Shown here piece after piece: positions 28,017 to 37,422 of a DNA stretch of 64,000 nucleotides (within the stretch, counting starts at the first letter, position 1; each line of letters starts with the position of its first letter). Source of the stretch: Anaerolineaceae bacterium. GTDB lineage: Bacteria; Chloroflexota; Anaerolineae; Anaerolineales; Anaerolineaceae. The translations under genes were made by a program, and so were the position numbers. A model generated the notes under the pieces. That model was not told where the DNA came from. It saw nothing but the letters and a program-made list of their open reading frames with translations, and ran no database searches. The stretch lies in the NCBI GenBank assembly GCA_016841445.1, contig JAENZD010000001.1, positions 1,364,001 to 1,428,000 on the forward strand, in the 5' to 3' direction.

Positions 28017-28865
28017 TTATTTCAAATCCTCAGATTCAAGTACTTCTTCTTCCTGAGTTGTTCCCTTAAAGAACAAGGTTTTGCGGTGTCGCCAAACAAG
28101 GAATGCTGAAGAAGCAAAAGCGATCAACAGCATCAGCACCTGGTTTGCATTGATTCCGCCGACGATGCTGACATCAAGTCTTAGAAACTCCATCAAAAAC
28201 CGGAAAATGGGGTATGAAATGAGATAGGTCAGGAACACATCCCCATTTTTGAGCCTATCGCTGAATTTCCTTGATAGCCACAGTAATAATCCCATATTTG
28301 CCAGGTTGAAAATCGATTCATAGAGAAACAACGGATGATACGTTGCCACATCCATAAATTCCGGAAGGCGATATTTCGGATCAATTGTAATAGCCCATGG
28401 TAAATCACTGGGGCTGCCATACACTTCCTGGTTAATAAAGTTGCCCCACCGGCCAATAGCCTGTGCAAGGGCAAGCCCCGGCGCGATGATATCCGCCCAA
28501 AGCCCAAAAGAAATATCCCTTTTCCTGGCATACAGATAAAAAGCAAGCGCTCCACCAGCAACACCACCGGGAATGCCTAATCCGCCTCGCCAGATTGCGA
28601 TCGCAGCAAGCGGGTGTGTAAGGTAATACATCGTTGTAATACCCTGTTCAACCATCGACGCAGGCGGTGTCAGAATGTGCCAGATCCGCGCACCAATGAC
28701 ACCCCCAAGGATGATCCAAACCAGGCTGTCCATAACAATTTCTGCATTTTCTCCCCTGCGCTTTGCTTCAAAGTGGCTCAAGACTGCCGCTGCGACAATC
28801 CCCAACATAATCAATAATCCATAATAATGGATCGTAAATGGTCCAATTGAAAATCCAGTTTCCAT
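28017..28865 (-). CDS. lgt: Phosphatidylglycerol-prolipoprotein diacylglyceryl transferase
   Basis: A 282-residue membrane enzyme with about seven TM helices and the Lgt signature GRWGNFINQEVYG near residues 139-151, plus HYYGLLIMLG at the N-terminus and RFLMEFLR near the C-terminus. It attaches diacylglycerol to the lipobox Cys of prelipoproteins; several such lipoproteins occur in this window. It starts 2 bases after the upstream phosphatidyltransferase and is the last gene of the long minus-strand run. Confidence 0.96.
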   Translation of the reverse strand: METGFSIGPFTIHYYGLLIMLGIVAAAVLSHFEAKRRGENAEIVMDSLVWIILGGVIGARIWHILTPPASMVEQGITTMYYLTHPLAAIAIWRGGLGIPGGVAGGALAFYLYARKRDISFGLWADIIAPGLALAQAIGRWGNFINQEVYGSPSDLPWAITIDPKYRLPEFMDVATYHPLFLYESIFNLANMGLLLWLSRKFSDRLKNGDVFLTYLISYPIFRFLMEFLRLDVSIVGGINANQVLMLLIAFASSAFLVWRHRKTLFFKGTTQEEEVLESEDLK

Positions 28866-28867
28866 GA

Positions 28868-29497
28868 TTACTTTTCCTCACTTGAATTTGTGTTTTTTGC
28901 CTGACGCCAGACAAACCAAATCCTTTGAATTGCTGTAAAATGGGTTAATATTGCTAAAATCCAAAGAGAGATATTCAGGTAGTTAAATATGATACCAGGT
29001 ATCAATATTATATATCTTTCAGCTCGTGAGAGGAGTCCAATTTTTGCTGAAAATCCCACCGCTTCAGCCCGGGCTCGAGCATAAGATACCATAATTGATC
29101 CAACAGCAGCGAAAAAAACCAGCAGTGTACTGCCTGGGTTATTCATTCGAACGAAATAAACAGCCAAACCGCCAAATAAGAAAATTTCAGAATACCGGTC
29201 TGAAATCGAGTCTATGAATGCGCCATAGCTGCTGCTTTCATTGCGAAGTCGAGCCATGACGCCATCCAAAGCATCCAAAGGCCCTACAAGCATCGCCAGC
29301 AATCCGCCCCATAGAAGTTCTCCAATAGCGATCAATATGCCCGCTAAGAGATTGCCTAGTAACCCAACAGCCGTTATTGCATTCGGCCTGATTCCGATGC
29401 GTGAAAAGAAACCCGCAACTTTTTCTAGCGTACCTCGAAAGAATCGCCTCAGGAAATCCGTGAATGTGGATGGGTCGGATTTCTTTATTGCGCACAT
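28868..29497 (-). CDS. CDP-alcohol phosphatidyltransferase (PgsA-like)
   Basis: A 209-residue membrane protein with the CDP-alcohol motif D-G-x2-A-R-x8-G-x3-D-x3-D: LDGVMAR ... GAFIDSISD. The amphipathic start (FTDFLRRFFRGTLEKVAGFF) is typical of the family. It transfers a phosphatidyl group from CDP-diacylglycerol to an alcohol, probably glycerol phosphate or inositol phosphate; the acceptor cannot be fixed from sequence alone. It lies between ftsK and lgt, which uses phosphatidylglycerol. Confidence 0.88.
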   Translation of the reverse strand: MCAIKKSDPSTFTDFLRRFFRGTLEKVAGFFSRIGIRPNAITAVGLLGNLLAGILIAIGELLWGGLLAMLVGPLDALDGVMARLRNESSSYGAFIDSISDRYSEIFLFGGLAVYFVRMNNPGSTLLVFFAAVGSIMVSYARARAEAVGFSAKIGLLSRAERYIILIPGIIFNYLNISLWILAILTHFTAIQRIWFVWRQAKNTNSSEEK

Positions 29498-29539
29498 GAT
29501 CGTAAATTTATCGTAGGAAAAAGAAATATAATCATTTGA

Positions 29540-31789
29540 TCATTCGTCCTGGTCATCATCCAGATCAATCAGAATTTCCCGTTCTTTCCCACCGCCCTGG
29601 GATGGACCTATCACACCCATTTCTTCCAACTGGTCCACTAAACGGGCTGCCCTTGGGTAACCAACCCGCAGCTGTCGTTGGAAATAAGATGCGCTGGCAT
29701 GGCCTTCTTTCTTGATCAATACAATGGCCTCCTGGATTAAGGTTTCATCCTCATCTCCATCCTCGTCATCGATGCCAACTTTTTCTTCCCATGGTGGCGC
29801 TTCACGATCATCATAACGAGGCTGGGCTTCTGCAAGATCTTCTTTATTCTGTCTTTGCCACCAGCGGATAATTTTTTTCAATTCCGGGTCCGTGACGATC
29901 ACCCCCTGGGCACGCATTGGGATTCCGATTTCCGGATGAAGGAAGAGCATATCGCCCTTTCCCAAGAGCGTTTCTGCACCGCCGGTATCCAGAATCACAC
30001 GGGAGTCAATTGATGAAGCGACTGTGAACGATATCCGGGTTGGGAAGTTCGCTTTGATCAGCCCTGTGACGACATCTGTACTGGGGCGTTGGGTCGCAAC
30101 GATAAGATGAATCCCAATGGCTCTCGCTTTTTGGGCTAAACGGATCACAGCGTGCTCCGTCTGGTCAGGCGCAGATATCATTAAGTCAGCCAATTCATCA
30201 ATCAAAATCACAATCTTCGGCAATTTTGGCTTCCCCTGGCGTTCAATTTTCTTGTTATATGAATCGATATTGCGCGCCCTTGCTTTTTCGAGCAGCTTAT
30301 AGCGAAAATCCATTTCTGTTGTTGCCCATCGCAAAATGCCAAGGATACGTTCAATTTCAGTTTCTACATTCCCCATCAGATGCGGCAAGCCATTAAAACG
30401 CATCAATTCCACCCTTTTTGGGTCGATCATCGCTATTTTAAGATCTTCCGGGGTGTTGTTCATGACAAGGCAAGCAGTCAATGCAGTAATACACACACTT
30501 TTCCCTGAGCCCGTGGTGCCTGCGATCAGTAAATGCGGCATGGTTGCCAGGTCAGCAACAACCGGGCGTCCTGAAACGTCCCTGCCAAGTGTCAGGGCAA
30601 GCGGTGAATTAACCCGGTGAAAGGTCTCTGATTCAATCAGGGGTCTTAAGGCAACGTCTGACGAGTTTGGATTTGGAATTTCAATCCCAACATAAGATTT
30701 GCCAGGTACAGGCGCCTCAATTCTCAGCCGCTCTGCCGACAAAGCCAGGGCCAGGTCGCGCTGAAGAGAGGATATTTGGGAAACCCGGATCTTTTGACGA
30801 TCATCCTCTGTGCGATCAATATAACCCGGTTCGATGGCAAACTGGGTGACAGTTGGACCGGTTCTAAAACCAACCACCTTCGCGGGGATGCCAAATTCAT
30901 CCAGGGTCTTTTCAATCAAACCCGCAGTCAAATTGATGCTGCGCTTGTCCGGTTTGAATGTTTCCCCTTTCAAAAGCAGCTCCATGGGTGGGAGGTCTCG
31001 CGAACGTTCAGCGGGTTTGTCAGGTTTTTCATCATCCAGGGATGGGGTATCAAAGGATTTTCTAAATTCAGGTGGCAGCCAGACCTCTTCTTTGGTCTCT
31101 TTTTCAGGCTGTGTTTTGGTTTTCTGTACCTCAATTTCAGCTGCTGCAATGCCATTCATGCGTTCAGGCGTTGGATCACTTGCTGCTGGCATTTTTTCAA
31201 GCTGCTTTTTTACCATTGCTTCAATTTTTGGGAAGACTCGGAATGCACTGAGCAGTGAAAGGATCAGTAATACTGAAATAAAAACAAAACCTGCCGTTAC
31301 ACCAATCGCAGCGCGAAAGATTTCTGCTATTCCCCAACCTATAGTTCCACCAAGATTTTGTCCGGATTGCAGATCGGCTAATGAATTACCGTCAATAATT
31401 GAAAATGCAGCTAATATTAAGAAAAATGATAACTCGAGGGATAGAATACGAAGAAGTTCAATTTTTTCCGGAGGTTGCTTTCGCCACCTAACAACTTGAA
31501 GCCCAATAATAATTATCCCAATCGCAAACAGGTACCGCCCAACCCCAATCCAGGTTGTGAATTTTTGGTCAATGAAATTTACAACAGCCCCAGAAGTAAT
31601 GCCTAAAAAAGTGAGCAGCAGAATAAGACCAAAAGCCATCAACAACACACCAAGAATATCCCAGCCGTACCTAAAGAATCGCTGTAATCCGGCGTTTATT
31701 TTTCCCCAGGAAATGTTGCCTTCAGCGAATAATGGCTGTTGTGATGTTTTTCCTTTTTCTTTTTTGGATTTCTCTGTGCGTCGAGCCAT
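29540..31789 (-). CDS. ftsK: DNA translocase FtsK/SpoIIIE
   Basis: A 749-residue translocase from the ATG at 31789; a TTG at 31801 in frame is less likely. Four TM helices lie in residues about 40-205, then a charged linker (about 205-270). The motor domain has Walker A GTTGSGKSV (about 422) and Walker B VILIDELADLM. The C-terminal winged-helix gamma domain (about 685-745; YFQRQLRVGYPRAARLVDQLE) reads polar DNA motifs. The linker is short compared with E. coli FtsK, as in SpoIIIE-like members. It follows the S1 gene by 4 bases. Confidence 0.96.
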   Translation of the reverse strand: MARRTEKSKKEKGKTSQQPLFAEGNISWGKINAGLQRFFRYGWDILGVLLMAFGLILLLTFLGITSGAVVNFIDQKFTTWIGVGRYLFAIGIIIIGLQVVRWRKQPPEKIELLRILSLELSFFLILAAFSIIDGNSLADLQSGQNLGGTIGWGIAEIFRAAIGVTAGFVFISVLLILSLLSAFRVFPKIEAMVKKQLEKMPAASDPTPERMNGIAAAEIEVQKTKTQPEKETKEEVWLPPEFRKSFDTPSLDDEKPDKPAERSRDLPPMELLLKGETFKPDKRSINLTAGLIEKTLDEFGIPAKVVGFRTGPTVTQFAIEPGYIDRTEDDRQKIRVSQISSLQRDLALALSAERLRIEAPVPGKSYVGIEIPNPNSSDVALRPLIESETFHRVNSPLALTLGRDVSGRPVVADLATMPHLLIAGTTGSGKSVCITALTACLVMNNTPEDLKIAMIDPKRVELMRFNGLPHLMGNVETEIERILGILRWATTEMDFRYKLLEKARARNIDSYNKKIERQGKPKLPKIVILIDELADLMISAPDQTEHAVIRLAQKARAIGIHLIVATQRPSTDVVTGLIKANFPTRISFTVASSIDSRVILDTGGAETLLGKGDMLFLHPEIGIPMRAQGVIVTDPELKKIIRWWQRQNKEDLAEAQPRYDDREAPPWEEKVGIDDEDGDEDETLIQEAIVLIKKEGHASASYFQRQLRVGYPRAARLVDQLEEMGVIGPSQGGGKEREILIDLDDDQDE

Positions 31790-31793
31790 AATT

Positions 31794-32807
31794 TCACTCA
31801 AAACTTTCCAATCTCAATCCCAGCCGCCTTTTTTGGGGGTTGAGGTTCAATACAATGGCCGTCACCTGTTGGCCCTGGTGAAGAAAGTCATTAATTGCAG
31901 TGCATCCTGAAGGGAAACGCATTGATGAAACATGAATCAAACCTTCAATACCTTCATCAAGACGGGCAAAAGCACCATATTTGACAATGTTTGAGATCGT
32001 AACTTCCACCAGATCGCCTTGGGAAAGGTTCTTAGCAACAGCCTCCCAGGGATTTTCACTCAAACGTTTCAAAGACAAGGCAATTCGCCCTTGTTCTTCA
32101 GAAACCTGGATAATCATGACCTTTACTTCCTGACCTACGCTTAGAATCTCAGATGGATGCTTGACCCTACCCCAGGACAGCTCTGAAATATGGGCAAGTC
32201 CTTCAAGACCACCGAGGTCAATAAACGCGCCAAAATTGGTAATATTGGTCACCACGCCGTCAGTTACGTCCCCTTCTTTCAGGCAGTTCAGCAAATGCTT
32301 TCGCTGTCCTTCTTCCGCTAAAGCAGCCCTTTCCGAGAAGACAATGCGTTCTTTTTGCTGCACACATTCAATGACTTTTAACGATATCAACCGTCCCAGA
32401 TAACTGATCAGATATTGTTCGCGGTCTTCTTCCTTGTGATCAGCAGGCAGATCAATCAGGTGAGAAGCAGGTACAAACCCATGGATATCATCACCGGACA
32501 CTAATACACCCCCACGGTTATATCCCACAACCTCCAATTTCATGATTTCATCTTTAGCATATATTTCGCGAACACGAAACCAATTTACAGATGATTTTGT
32601 TTGTGCCGGTTCTGCATGCGTAATTTTTTCCGCTAATACCGGTGTTTTTACATCGTCTTGTGGTTCTATTTTCGGTTCGTCAGCCAGTACTGCTGCCCAC
32701 CATCCCTCATCAGGCTCTGCTGGAAAATCCGCTCCCGTTGATTTTCCCAATTGGTCTTCCATTAATTTTCTCTCCCTGCTGCGTTTTTCAGCAATATTTG
32801 AGGTCAT
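31794..32807 (-). CDS. Protein with three S1 RNA-binding domains (ribosomal protein S1-like)
   Basis: A 337-residue protein with a disordered, acidic first 75 residues and three S1 domains (about 80-155, 165-245, 255-335). Domains 2 and 3 are canonical (VTNITNFGAFIDLGGLEGLAHISEL split across the domain; VKYGAFARLDEGIEGLIHVSSM). Domain 1 is more divergent (NRGGVLVSGDDIHGFVPASHL). This number of domains is near that of short S1 proteins outside Proteobacteria. It overlaps the upstream receptor gene by 4 bases (ATGA). Confidence 0.88.
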   Translation of the reverse strand: MTSNIAEKRSRERKLMEDQLGKSTGADFPAEPDEGWWAAVLADEPKIEPQDDVKTPVLAEKITHAEPAQTKSSVNWFRVREIYAKDEIMKLEVVGYNRGGVLVSGDDIHGFVPASHLIDLPADHKEEDREQYLISYLGRLISLKVIECVQQKERIVFSERAALAEEGQRKHLLNCLKEGDVTDGVVTNITNFGAFIDLGGLEGLAHISELSWGRVKHPSEILSVGQEVKVMIIQVSEEQGRIALSLKRLSENPWEAVAKNLSQGDLVEVTISNIVKYGAFARLDEGIEGLIHVSSMRFPSGCTAINDFLHQGQQVTAIVLNLNPQKRRLGLRLESFE

Positions 32808-34717
32808 TTCTGATCCTCTTCACGTGCTGCGAGTTCCATGCCTATAATTGCTTTCGAAACCGCCTCTAATGCTACTCGTTGTTTCCGGTAGAGATCAGCC
32901 TCTGACATTGATAAACGGATGGCGACCTCTCGAACTTTTCTTCCCTCAACAAATTTCATTTCTAATATATTATATAATATCCACTCCGCTGTGAAATGCC
33001 GTTCCCCCTCCGGCTTGATATTCTCAATAGCAGATCTCAAGATTCCCCTCAGTGCATTCGTGGGGTTTCCATCGTATTCATCAAGTGCAGTTTGTACGAT
33101 CCTGAGACGCAGCAGCGGGCTTTCTGTGAGCTTTGGGCCGCCCCAATAGTGCGATAGGGCATCCTTGACCCATGAGACAAAATCTTCCTCAGGCAGGTCC
33201 ACCTCATCCAGCAGTACGCTGGTTTTGTTGAATGATGAAGCAGCTCTTAATTGCTGAATTAAAGCCACTTGGGGCTGCAGCGATTCCATGGAGCTGATCA
33301 CTTGCTTCTGCATATGCCAATCTCTTAAGGCAATACCTACCCGATAGGCCAACAAATTAATAGATTCGACATGCTCCGGATCCATTTGCTGCCCTTCCTC
33401 CCAGGGAAATCCGCAGATACCTAACATAACCTTCCCATTATTAGGATCATCAAAAACAAGCGGAATCAGCATATGACCACTCCAGAAGAAGAAATTCTCG
33501 TCCTGCCCTGCCTGTGTTTCCAGGGAAAGTGAAATCATTTCATCAGAATTATTAATCTTCTTAAACTCAGTGTCATCCCCGCTCGTTGTTAGCATTTCGA
33601 GGCCATCTTTATCCATCATTGCGATGAATGACCCCTTAACCTGCAGCAGATCACAGATCGTTGCCGTAACGATTTCCAAAAATTGTGAGAGATCAGACCG
33701 GGTCAACAAATGGTCTTCTAAAGACTGCATCCGAATAATATCTTTTCGATCGGTTCCGTAGAACAATAAACGTTCCCAAAATGGTGCCAGCAGTGTAATG
33801 ATGTACTCAAGAAACAAGATAACAGCCACCATCCCCATCGGGACAAAAGCATTATAGGGTTCATCCCAAATCAATCCAAACCGGCGAACAATCGTTGTAA
33901 CAGCCAGGACAATGGATGCAGTAAAAGGACCGCGCATGAACCATTTAAACAGCCGGCTCTTGATGATCCGGTCTGGCCAGGTTACCCCAAAAAATGCCAC
34001 TGCATACGTCATGATGACCAGGAATCCCCCAACTGCCAGGCTGCTAATGCTGACAAGAACCCAGAAGATATAAGGAGATTGAGAGAATAAACCTGAACCA
34101 AATAGAAGAAATGGGAAACTGCCAACAGCAGCCATCGTCGCCCCCGCCAGGAGGTAGATCATCCTGCGCCGGCTGGTCTTGGTGACGGTCCGCTGAAAAG
34201 CCCTGAATAAGATCGATCCGGAAACAATCATAACACCCACATAATAAATGGCAAACAAATTTGTGAATTCAGTCCGCACCAGGTAGGGTGCTGGTGAATC
34301 AGCACCAGCATACGGACCGACGATGATATTCAGTGGGATCGTGATGGCAACTATTAATGAAAAGAGATATGTCAGTCGAACAGCCCATAAGCGACGTCCG
34401 CGGCTGGGCCTACCGGTTAAAGTCAGCAATGAGTCCGAAAAATGTAAATAAGTCGCTGGGAGAAAGACGATGCCAACCCATTTCAGCTTGAGCATCACTT
34501 CAATAATTACAGGCTGCTCGCTGACACCAGCAATCGTTTCTGCTGTAAAAACAAGTGCCACACAAAACAAAATAACTAGAAAAGCTCTTACAACCCGTTC
34601 GCGGATGTTATACGCGAGGGCATATAACAACAATGAAAGCGCAGTGATTGCCACACCTGCAGTTAAGATCTGGCTGATCGTTCGAAGTATGCCTTCCCAA
34701 GTTATCCCTAAAAACAT
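32804..34717 (-). CDS. Multi-TM sensor with GAF domain and C-terminal HTH-like region
   Basis: A 637-residue protein. Residues 1-330 hold about eight TM helices resembling the 7TM input region found on some histidine kinases. Residues about 345-475 look like a GAF domain (LEIVTATICDLLQVKGSFIAMM), and residues about 560-625 a helix-turn-helix (VREVAIRLSMSEADLYRKQR). There is no kinase, GGDEF or phosphatase domain, so output would have to be through the C-terminal helices. It is translationally coupled to the S1 gene. The architecture is not one I recognise as a named family. Confidence 0.7.
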   Translation of the reverse strand: MFLGITWEGILRTISQILTAGVAITALSLLLYALAYNIRERVVRAFLVILFCVALVFTAETIAGVSEQPVIIEVMLKLKWVGIVFLPATYLHFSDSLLTLTGRPSRGRRLWAVRLTYLFSLIVAITIPLNIIVGPYAGADSPAPYLVRTEFTNLFAIYYVGVMIVSGSILFRAFQRTVTKTSRRRMIYLLAGATMAAVGSFPFLLFGSGLFSQSPYIFWVLVSISSLAVGGFLVIMTYAVAFFGVTWPDRIIKSRLFKWFMRGPFTASIVLAVTTIVRRFGLIWDEPYNAFVPMGMVAVILFLEYIITLLAPFWERLLFYGTDRKDIIRMQSLEDHLLTRSDLSQFLEIVTATICDLLQVKGSFIAMMDKDGLEMLTTSGDDTEFKKINNSDEMISLSLETQAGQDENFFFWSGHMLIPLVFDDPNNGKVMLGICGFPWEEGQQMDPEHVESINLLAYRVGIALRDWHMQKQVISSMESLQPQVALIQQLRAASSFNKTSVLLDEVDLPEEDFVSWVKDALSHYWGGPKLTESPLLRLRIVQTALDEYDGNPTNALRGILRSAIENIKPEGERHFTAEWILYNILEMKFVEGRKVREVAIRLSMSEADLYRKQRVALEAVSKAIIGMELAAREEDQK

Positions 34718-34735
34718 TCGAAAAGGTCCTTTGGC

Positions 34736-35281
34736 CTAACGGACAAAACGGCTGAAAAATATTCCGAGTTCTCCGTTAGGAAAGTAGTGATCACGATAAC
34801 CACAAAAATTAAAACCAAGCTTCTGCGCCATCTGTATAGCCGGGTCATTCTTAGACTGCATTTCGAGGAACAATGTATGAAACTGGCGATGTGAAGCCAG
34901 GTCAAATATCGCTAAGATTAACCCGCTCCCAATCCCCTGCCGGCGCTGTGCCGCGGATATCACCAGGTCGGATATTTTCGCAGATTTCGTATCAGCCTCA
35001 GCTTGCATCTTGACATATCCTACCGGTTGTTCTCCATAAAAGGCGACTAAGAAAGCTTCTGTCAGGTTGATATCCGTTATGATTTTCTGACGCTCTCGTG
35101 GATATGCAACAAAAACACGCCTTGGAAGGCGAACCCGTCGAAATTCAACTTTGGAGGTTTCCTGATCGGTCTCCAATGCCATTTGCCATACATACTCCGT
35201 ATAGTAACCATGCTCAAAAGTGCTTAACTTTTCAAAATTTTCAGGTTGAATGGTGCGAATTTCGATTTCAGGCATTTTCAA
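34736..35281 (-). CDS. GNAT-family N-acetyltransferase
   Basis: A 181-residue GNAT protein with the acetyl-CoA motif ISAAQRRQGIGSGLI (about residues 107-121) and a C-terminal MAQKLGFNFCGYRDHYFPNGE segment resembling RimI-like enzymes. It starts one base after the stop of the Ig-like protein gene and is followed after 18 bases by the sensor gene. Acceptor unknown. Confidence 0.85.
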   Translation of the reverse strand: MKMPEIEIRTIQPENFEKLSTFEHGYYTEYVWQMALETDQETSKVEFRRVRLPRRVFVAYPRERQKIITDINLTEAFLVAFYGEQPVGYVKMQAEADTKSAKISDLVISAAQRRQGIGSGLILAIFDLASHRQFHTLFLEMQSKNDPAIQMAQKLGFNFCGYRDHYFPNGELGIFFSRFVR

Positions 35282-35282
35282 T

Positions 35283-35981
35283 TTACTCCTCTAATATAAC
35301 TTCTATACCAATAATACAGGAAGGCATGGCTTCACCAACATTATTAAGCGGTACCACCTGCAGCAGATAAGGACCTGGTACCAGCTCGCTTGTGTTCCAG
35401 TTGCCCAGCGTCTCATCTAATTTTATCTGATCTTCTGCGGCGATCGTTATCCAATTGATCGTTCCGGTCGTTGAGTATTCATACTTGTAATAACCAAAAT
35501 CCTCCACATTAACCGTACCTATGATCTCAACAATACCGCTGACCCGCTGACCATTGGCTGGGGATGAAATCTCCAGGACATCTTCTTCACATTCTGATTG
35601 GAGAGCTTCCTGGGAAATTGTCGGCGTTGATTGGGGAGATGCCGGTTGCGATTGATCTGCAGATAGGGTTGTGGTCAGCGTCGCCATGGGGTCCATGTTT
35701 GCCCCACTCGTAACGGATGATGCAGGTAGTTGCGGGCTGATGACCGTCACAAGAAGAAATTCTCCGACCATCAATAAAATGATCAATGTTAATCCAGTAG
35801 AAGCTGAAATGAGTTTCCGCCCAGCAATATTCCGCTCAAGGCCAAAGACGGCTCTCCGCCATTCGGCAATGCTCAGGATGAGCTTGCGCAAATAGACCAG
35901 GGCGCCAATGCCCAGCAGTACGAAAATCCCAGTGCTGAAAGATACCAGCCCGCGTAAAACGCTATCCAGGAAACTGTTCAT
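35283..35981 (-). CDS. Membrane protein with extracytoplasmic Ig-like domain
   Basis: A 232-residue protein. Two TM helices (about 12-30 and 58-80) flank a basic cytoplasmic loop (EWRRAVFGLERNIAGRK). After the second helix comes a Ser/Thr/Pro-rich linker (about 85-125) and a beta-sandwich domain (VLEISSPANGQRVSGIVEIIGTV ... PYLLQVVPLNNVGEAM, two segments) of the bacterial Ig type. Such domains often bind surface polymers. It sits between purine nucleoside phosphorylase and the GNAT gene in a tight run. Confidence 0.7.
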   Translation of the reverse strand: MNSFLDSVLRGLVSFSTGIFVLLGIGALVYLRKLILSIAEWRRAVFGLERNIAGRKLISASTGLTLIILLMVGEFLLVTVISPQLPASSVTSGANMDPMATLTTTLSADQSQPASPQSTPTISQEALQSECEEDVLEISSPANGQRVSGIVEIIGTVNVEDFGYYKYEYSTTGTINWITIAAEDQIKLDETLGNWNTSELVPGPYLLQVVPLNNVGEAMPSCIIGIEVILEE

Positions 35982-36034
35982 TAATTAACGTTCTCAAATC
36001 CCAATAAAATTGACATTAAATTCACAGTAAAAAA

Positions 36035-36871
36035 TTAAATTTTCGATAAAAATCCACGGACTAGTGTGGTGAGTTTCGGAACAAGGACTTTTCCAGCCTC
36101 AAGGACTTCTTCATGTGTTGTGACAGTGCTTCCGTCCAGGTTTGCTTTATTGCTGATCCCGGAAATGCCCAACACGCACATCCCGCCGTGACGGGCAACA
36201 ATCACCTCGTGCACAGTTGACATGCCAACAGCATCTGCCCCGATAATATTCAAAAATCGCAGCTCAGCCGGAGTCTCAAAAGAAGGACCCGCAAGCGCAG
36301 CATACACCCCCTGCTGGTAGGGGATCTTTGCTTCTTCACAGGTTTCACGAGCCAATTTGAGCAGTTCTTTATCATAAGGCTGGCTCATATCCGGAAAACG
36401 GACCCCAAATTCATCCAGGTTGGGCCCTTTAAGTGGATTTGCCCCACCCATGCCAATCAGGTTGAGGTGATCCGTGAGCAGCATCAGGTCGCCCGGGACA
36501 AAATCAGGGTTGATCGCACCAGCAGCATTCGTCACGATCAGTTTGGAGCAGCCCAGGGTTTGCATCACTCGGACAGGGAGCGTGATCCTGCCCATGCTGT
36601 AGCCTTCATAAAAATGGGACCGCCCCTGTAAAACTATCACGTTGACCCCTTCCAGCTCCCCAATCACCAATCGCCCTTTGTGTCCATGGACGGTCGATAG
36701 CGGCCAACCCGGGATCAGCCGGTTCGGTATGACAACAGCATTCTTAACACTATCGGCCAGGTCCCCCAATCCTGACCCCAGGATCATCCCTACCTCGGGT
36801 TTAATCTCAATCCTTGAGCTGATCGCCTCTGCGGCTCGCTCGATATCTTTAATCGTAATAAAATCTGTCAT
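36035..36871 (-). CDS. Purine nucleoside phosphorylase (trimeric, 6-oxopurine type)
   Basis: A 278-residue PNP of family 2. Motifs are GMILGSGLGDLAD, TVHGHKGRLVIG, VLQGRSHFYEGY, VTNAAGAINPDF, and the purine-site segment VGMSTVHEVIVARHGG with ISGISNKA, where the Asn favours hypoxanthine and guanine. It splits purine nucleosides with phosphate. It heads the minus-strand run that ends at lgt; the next gene starts 53 bases downstream. A near-palindrome GAACAAGTGTTA lies in its promoter region (36910-36922). Confidence 0.93.
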   Translation of the reverse strand: MTDFITIKDIERAAEAISSRIEIKPEVGMILGSGLGDLADSVKNAVVIPNRLIPGWPLSTVHGHKGRLVIGELEGVNVIVLQGRSHFYEGYSMGRITLPVRVMQTLGCSKLIVTNAAGAINPDFVPGDLMLLTDHLNLIGMGGANPLKGPNLDEFGVRFPDMSQPYDKELLKLARETCEEAKIPYQQGVYAALAGPSFETPAELRFLNIIGADAVGMSTVHEVIVARHGGMCVLGISGISNKANLDGSTVTTHEEVLEAGKVLVPKLTTLVRGFLSKI

Positions 36872-36905
36872 GGAATCCTCTTTAATCTCATTCGGGTTTA
36901 ATCGT

Positions 36906-36924
36906 ATTATAACACTTGTTCAAT
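36906..36924 (-). promoter_or_regulatory. Minus-strand -10 element with an imperfect GAAC-N4-GTT site
   Basis: On the minus strand TATAAT (36911-36906) lies about 35 bases before the ATG of the PNP gene. Directly upstream is TTGAACAAGTGTTA, one base short of the GAAC-N4-GTTC palindrome. The 11-mer AACACTTGTTC on the plus strand is identical to the core of the site at 45536-45551. Confidence 0.4.
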
Positions 36925-37074
36925 CCCATTTGATTCTTTAGCGGTTTTTTCTCAAATAATAGCAACAAGCTTTTTATCCTCTTTGAGCTTATTTCCACAG
37001 CAGCTTTGGAAGGAAATTTGTGAATATAGAATATAATTAAATCCTGCAAACCAACCCTATCTTGATGGAGAGCA

Positions 37075-37311
37075 ATGGGTAAGAACGAAGACTATAAAAA
37101 AAGGCAGAAAAAAGAAAAGAAAACGCTTTTAGGTTTATTTTTTGCACGTGAGGAACAAGATAAAGCGTATTTTCCTGATCTAAAAACGCAGTGGGGAAAA
37201 ATGGATCAAAATGAACGAGTCAAGTTCATCCTGGGTGCCCTGGTTGGCTTGATCATAATTGTTGGTGCGTTGATACTGGTGTATATCGCGCTGGTTGCAA
37301 TCCGGGGTTGA
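37075..37311 (+). CDS. Small membrane protein of unknown function
   Basis: A 78-residue protein with a very basic N-terminus (KKRQKKEKKT), a soluble segment and one TM helix near the end (FILGALVGLIIIVGALILVYIAL). A GGAGAG site precedes the ATG. I do not recognise the family. It stands alone between two minus-strand genes and ends in a terminator hairpin. Confidence 0.65.
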   Translation: MGKNEDYKKRQKKEKKTLLGLFFAREEQDKAYFPDLKTQWGKMDQNERVKFILGALVGLIIIVGALILVYIALVAIRG

Positions 37312-37317
37312 TCCCGG
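37302..37317 (+). terminator. Terminator overlapping the stop of the small membrane gene
   Basis: CCGGG (37302-37306) pairs with CCCGG (37313-37317) around GTTGAT and is followed by TTTCTT. The hairpin contains the TGA stop at 37309. Confidence 0.55.
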
Positions 37318-37422
37318 TTTCTTAATCAGTTCAATGACTACACGTGATTATAAAAATATACCGCTTTCTTTCTATCCTGATTTCCTGAACACTTTTTACC
37401 TGACCCCCAGATGACCTGCCCA

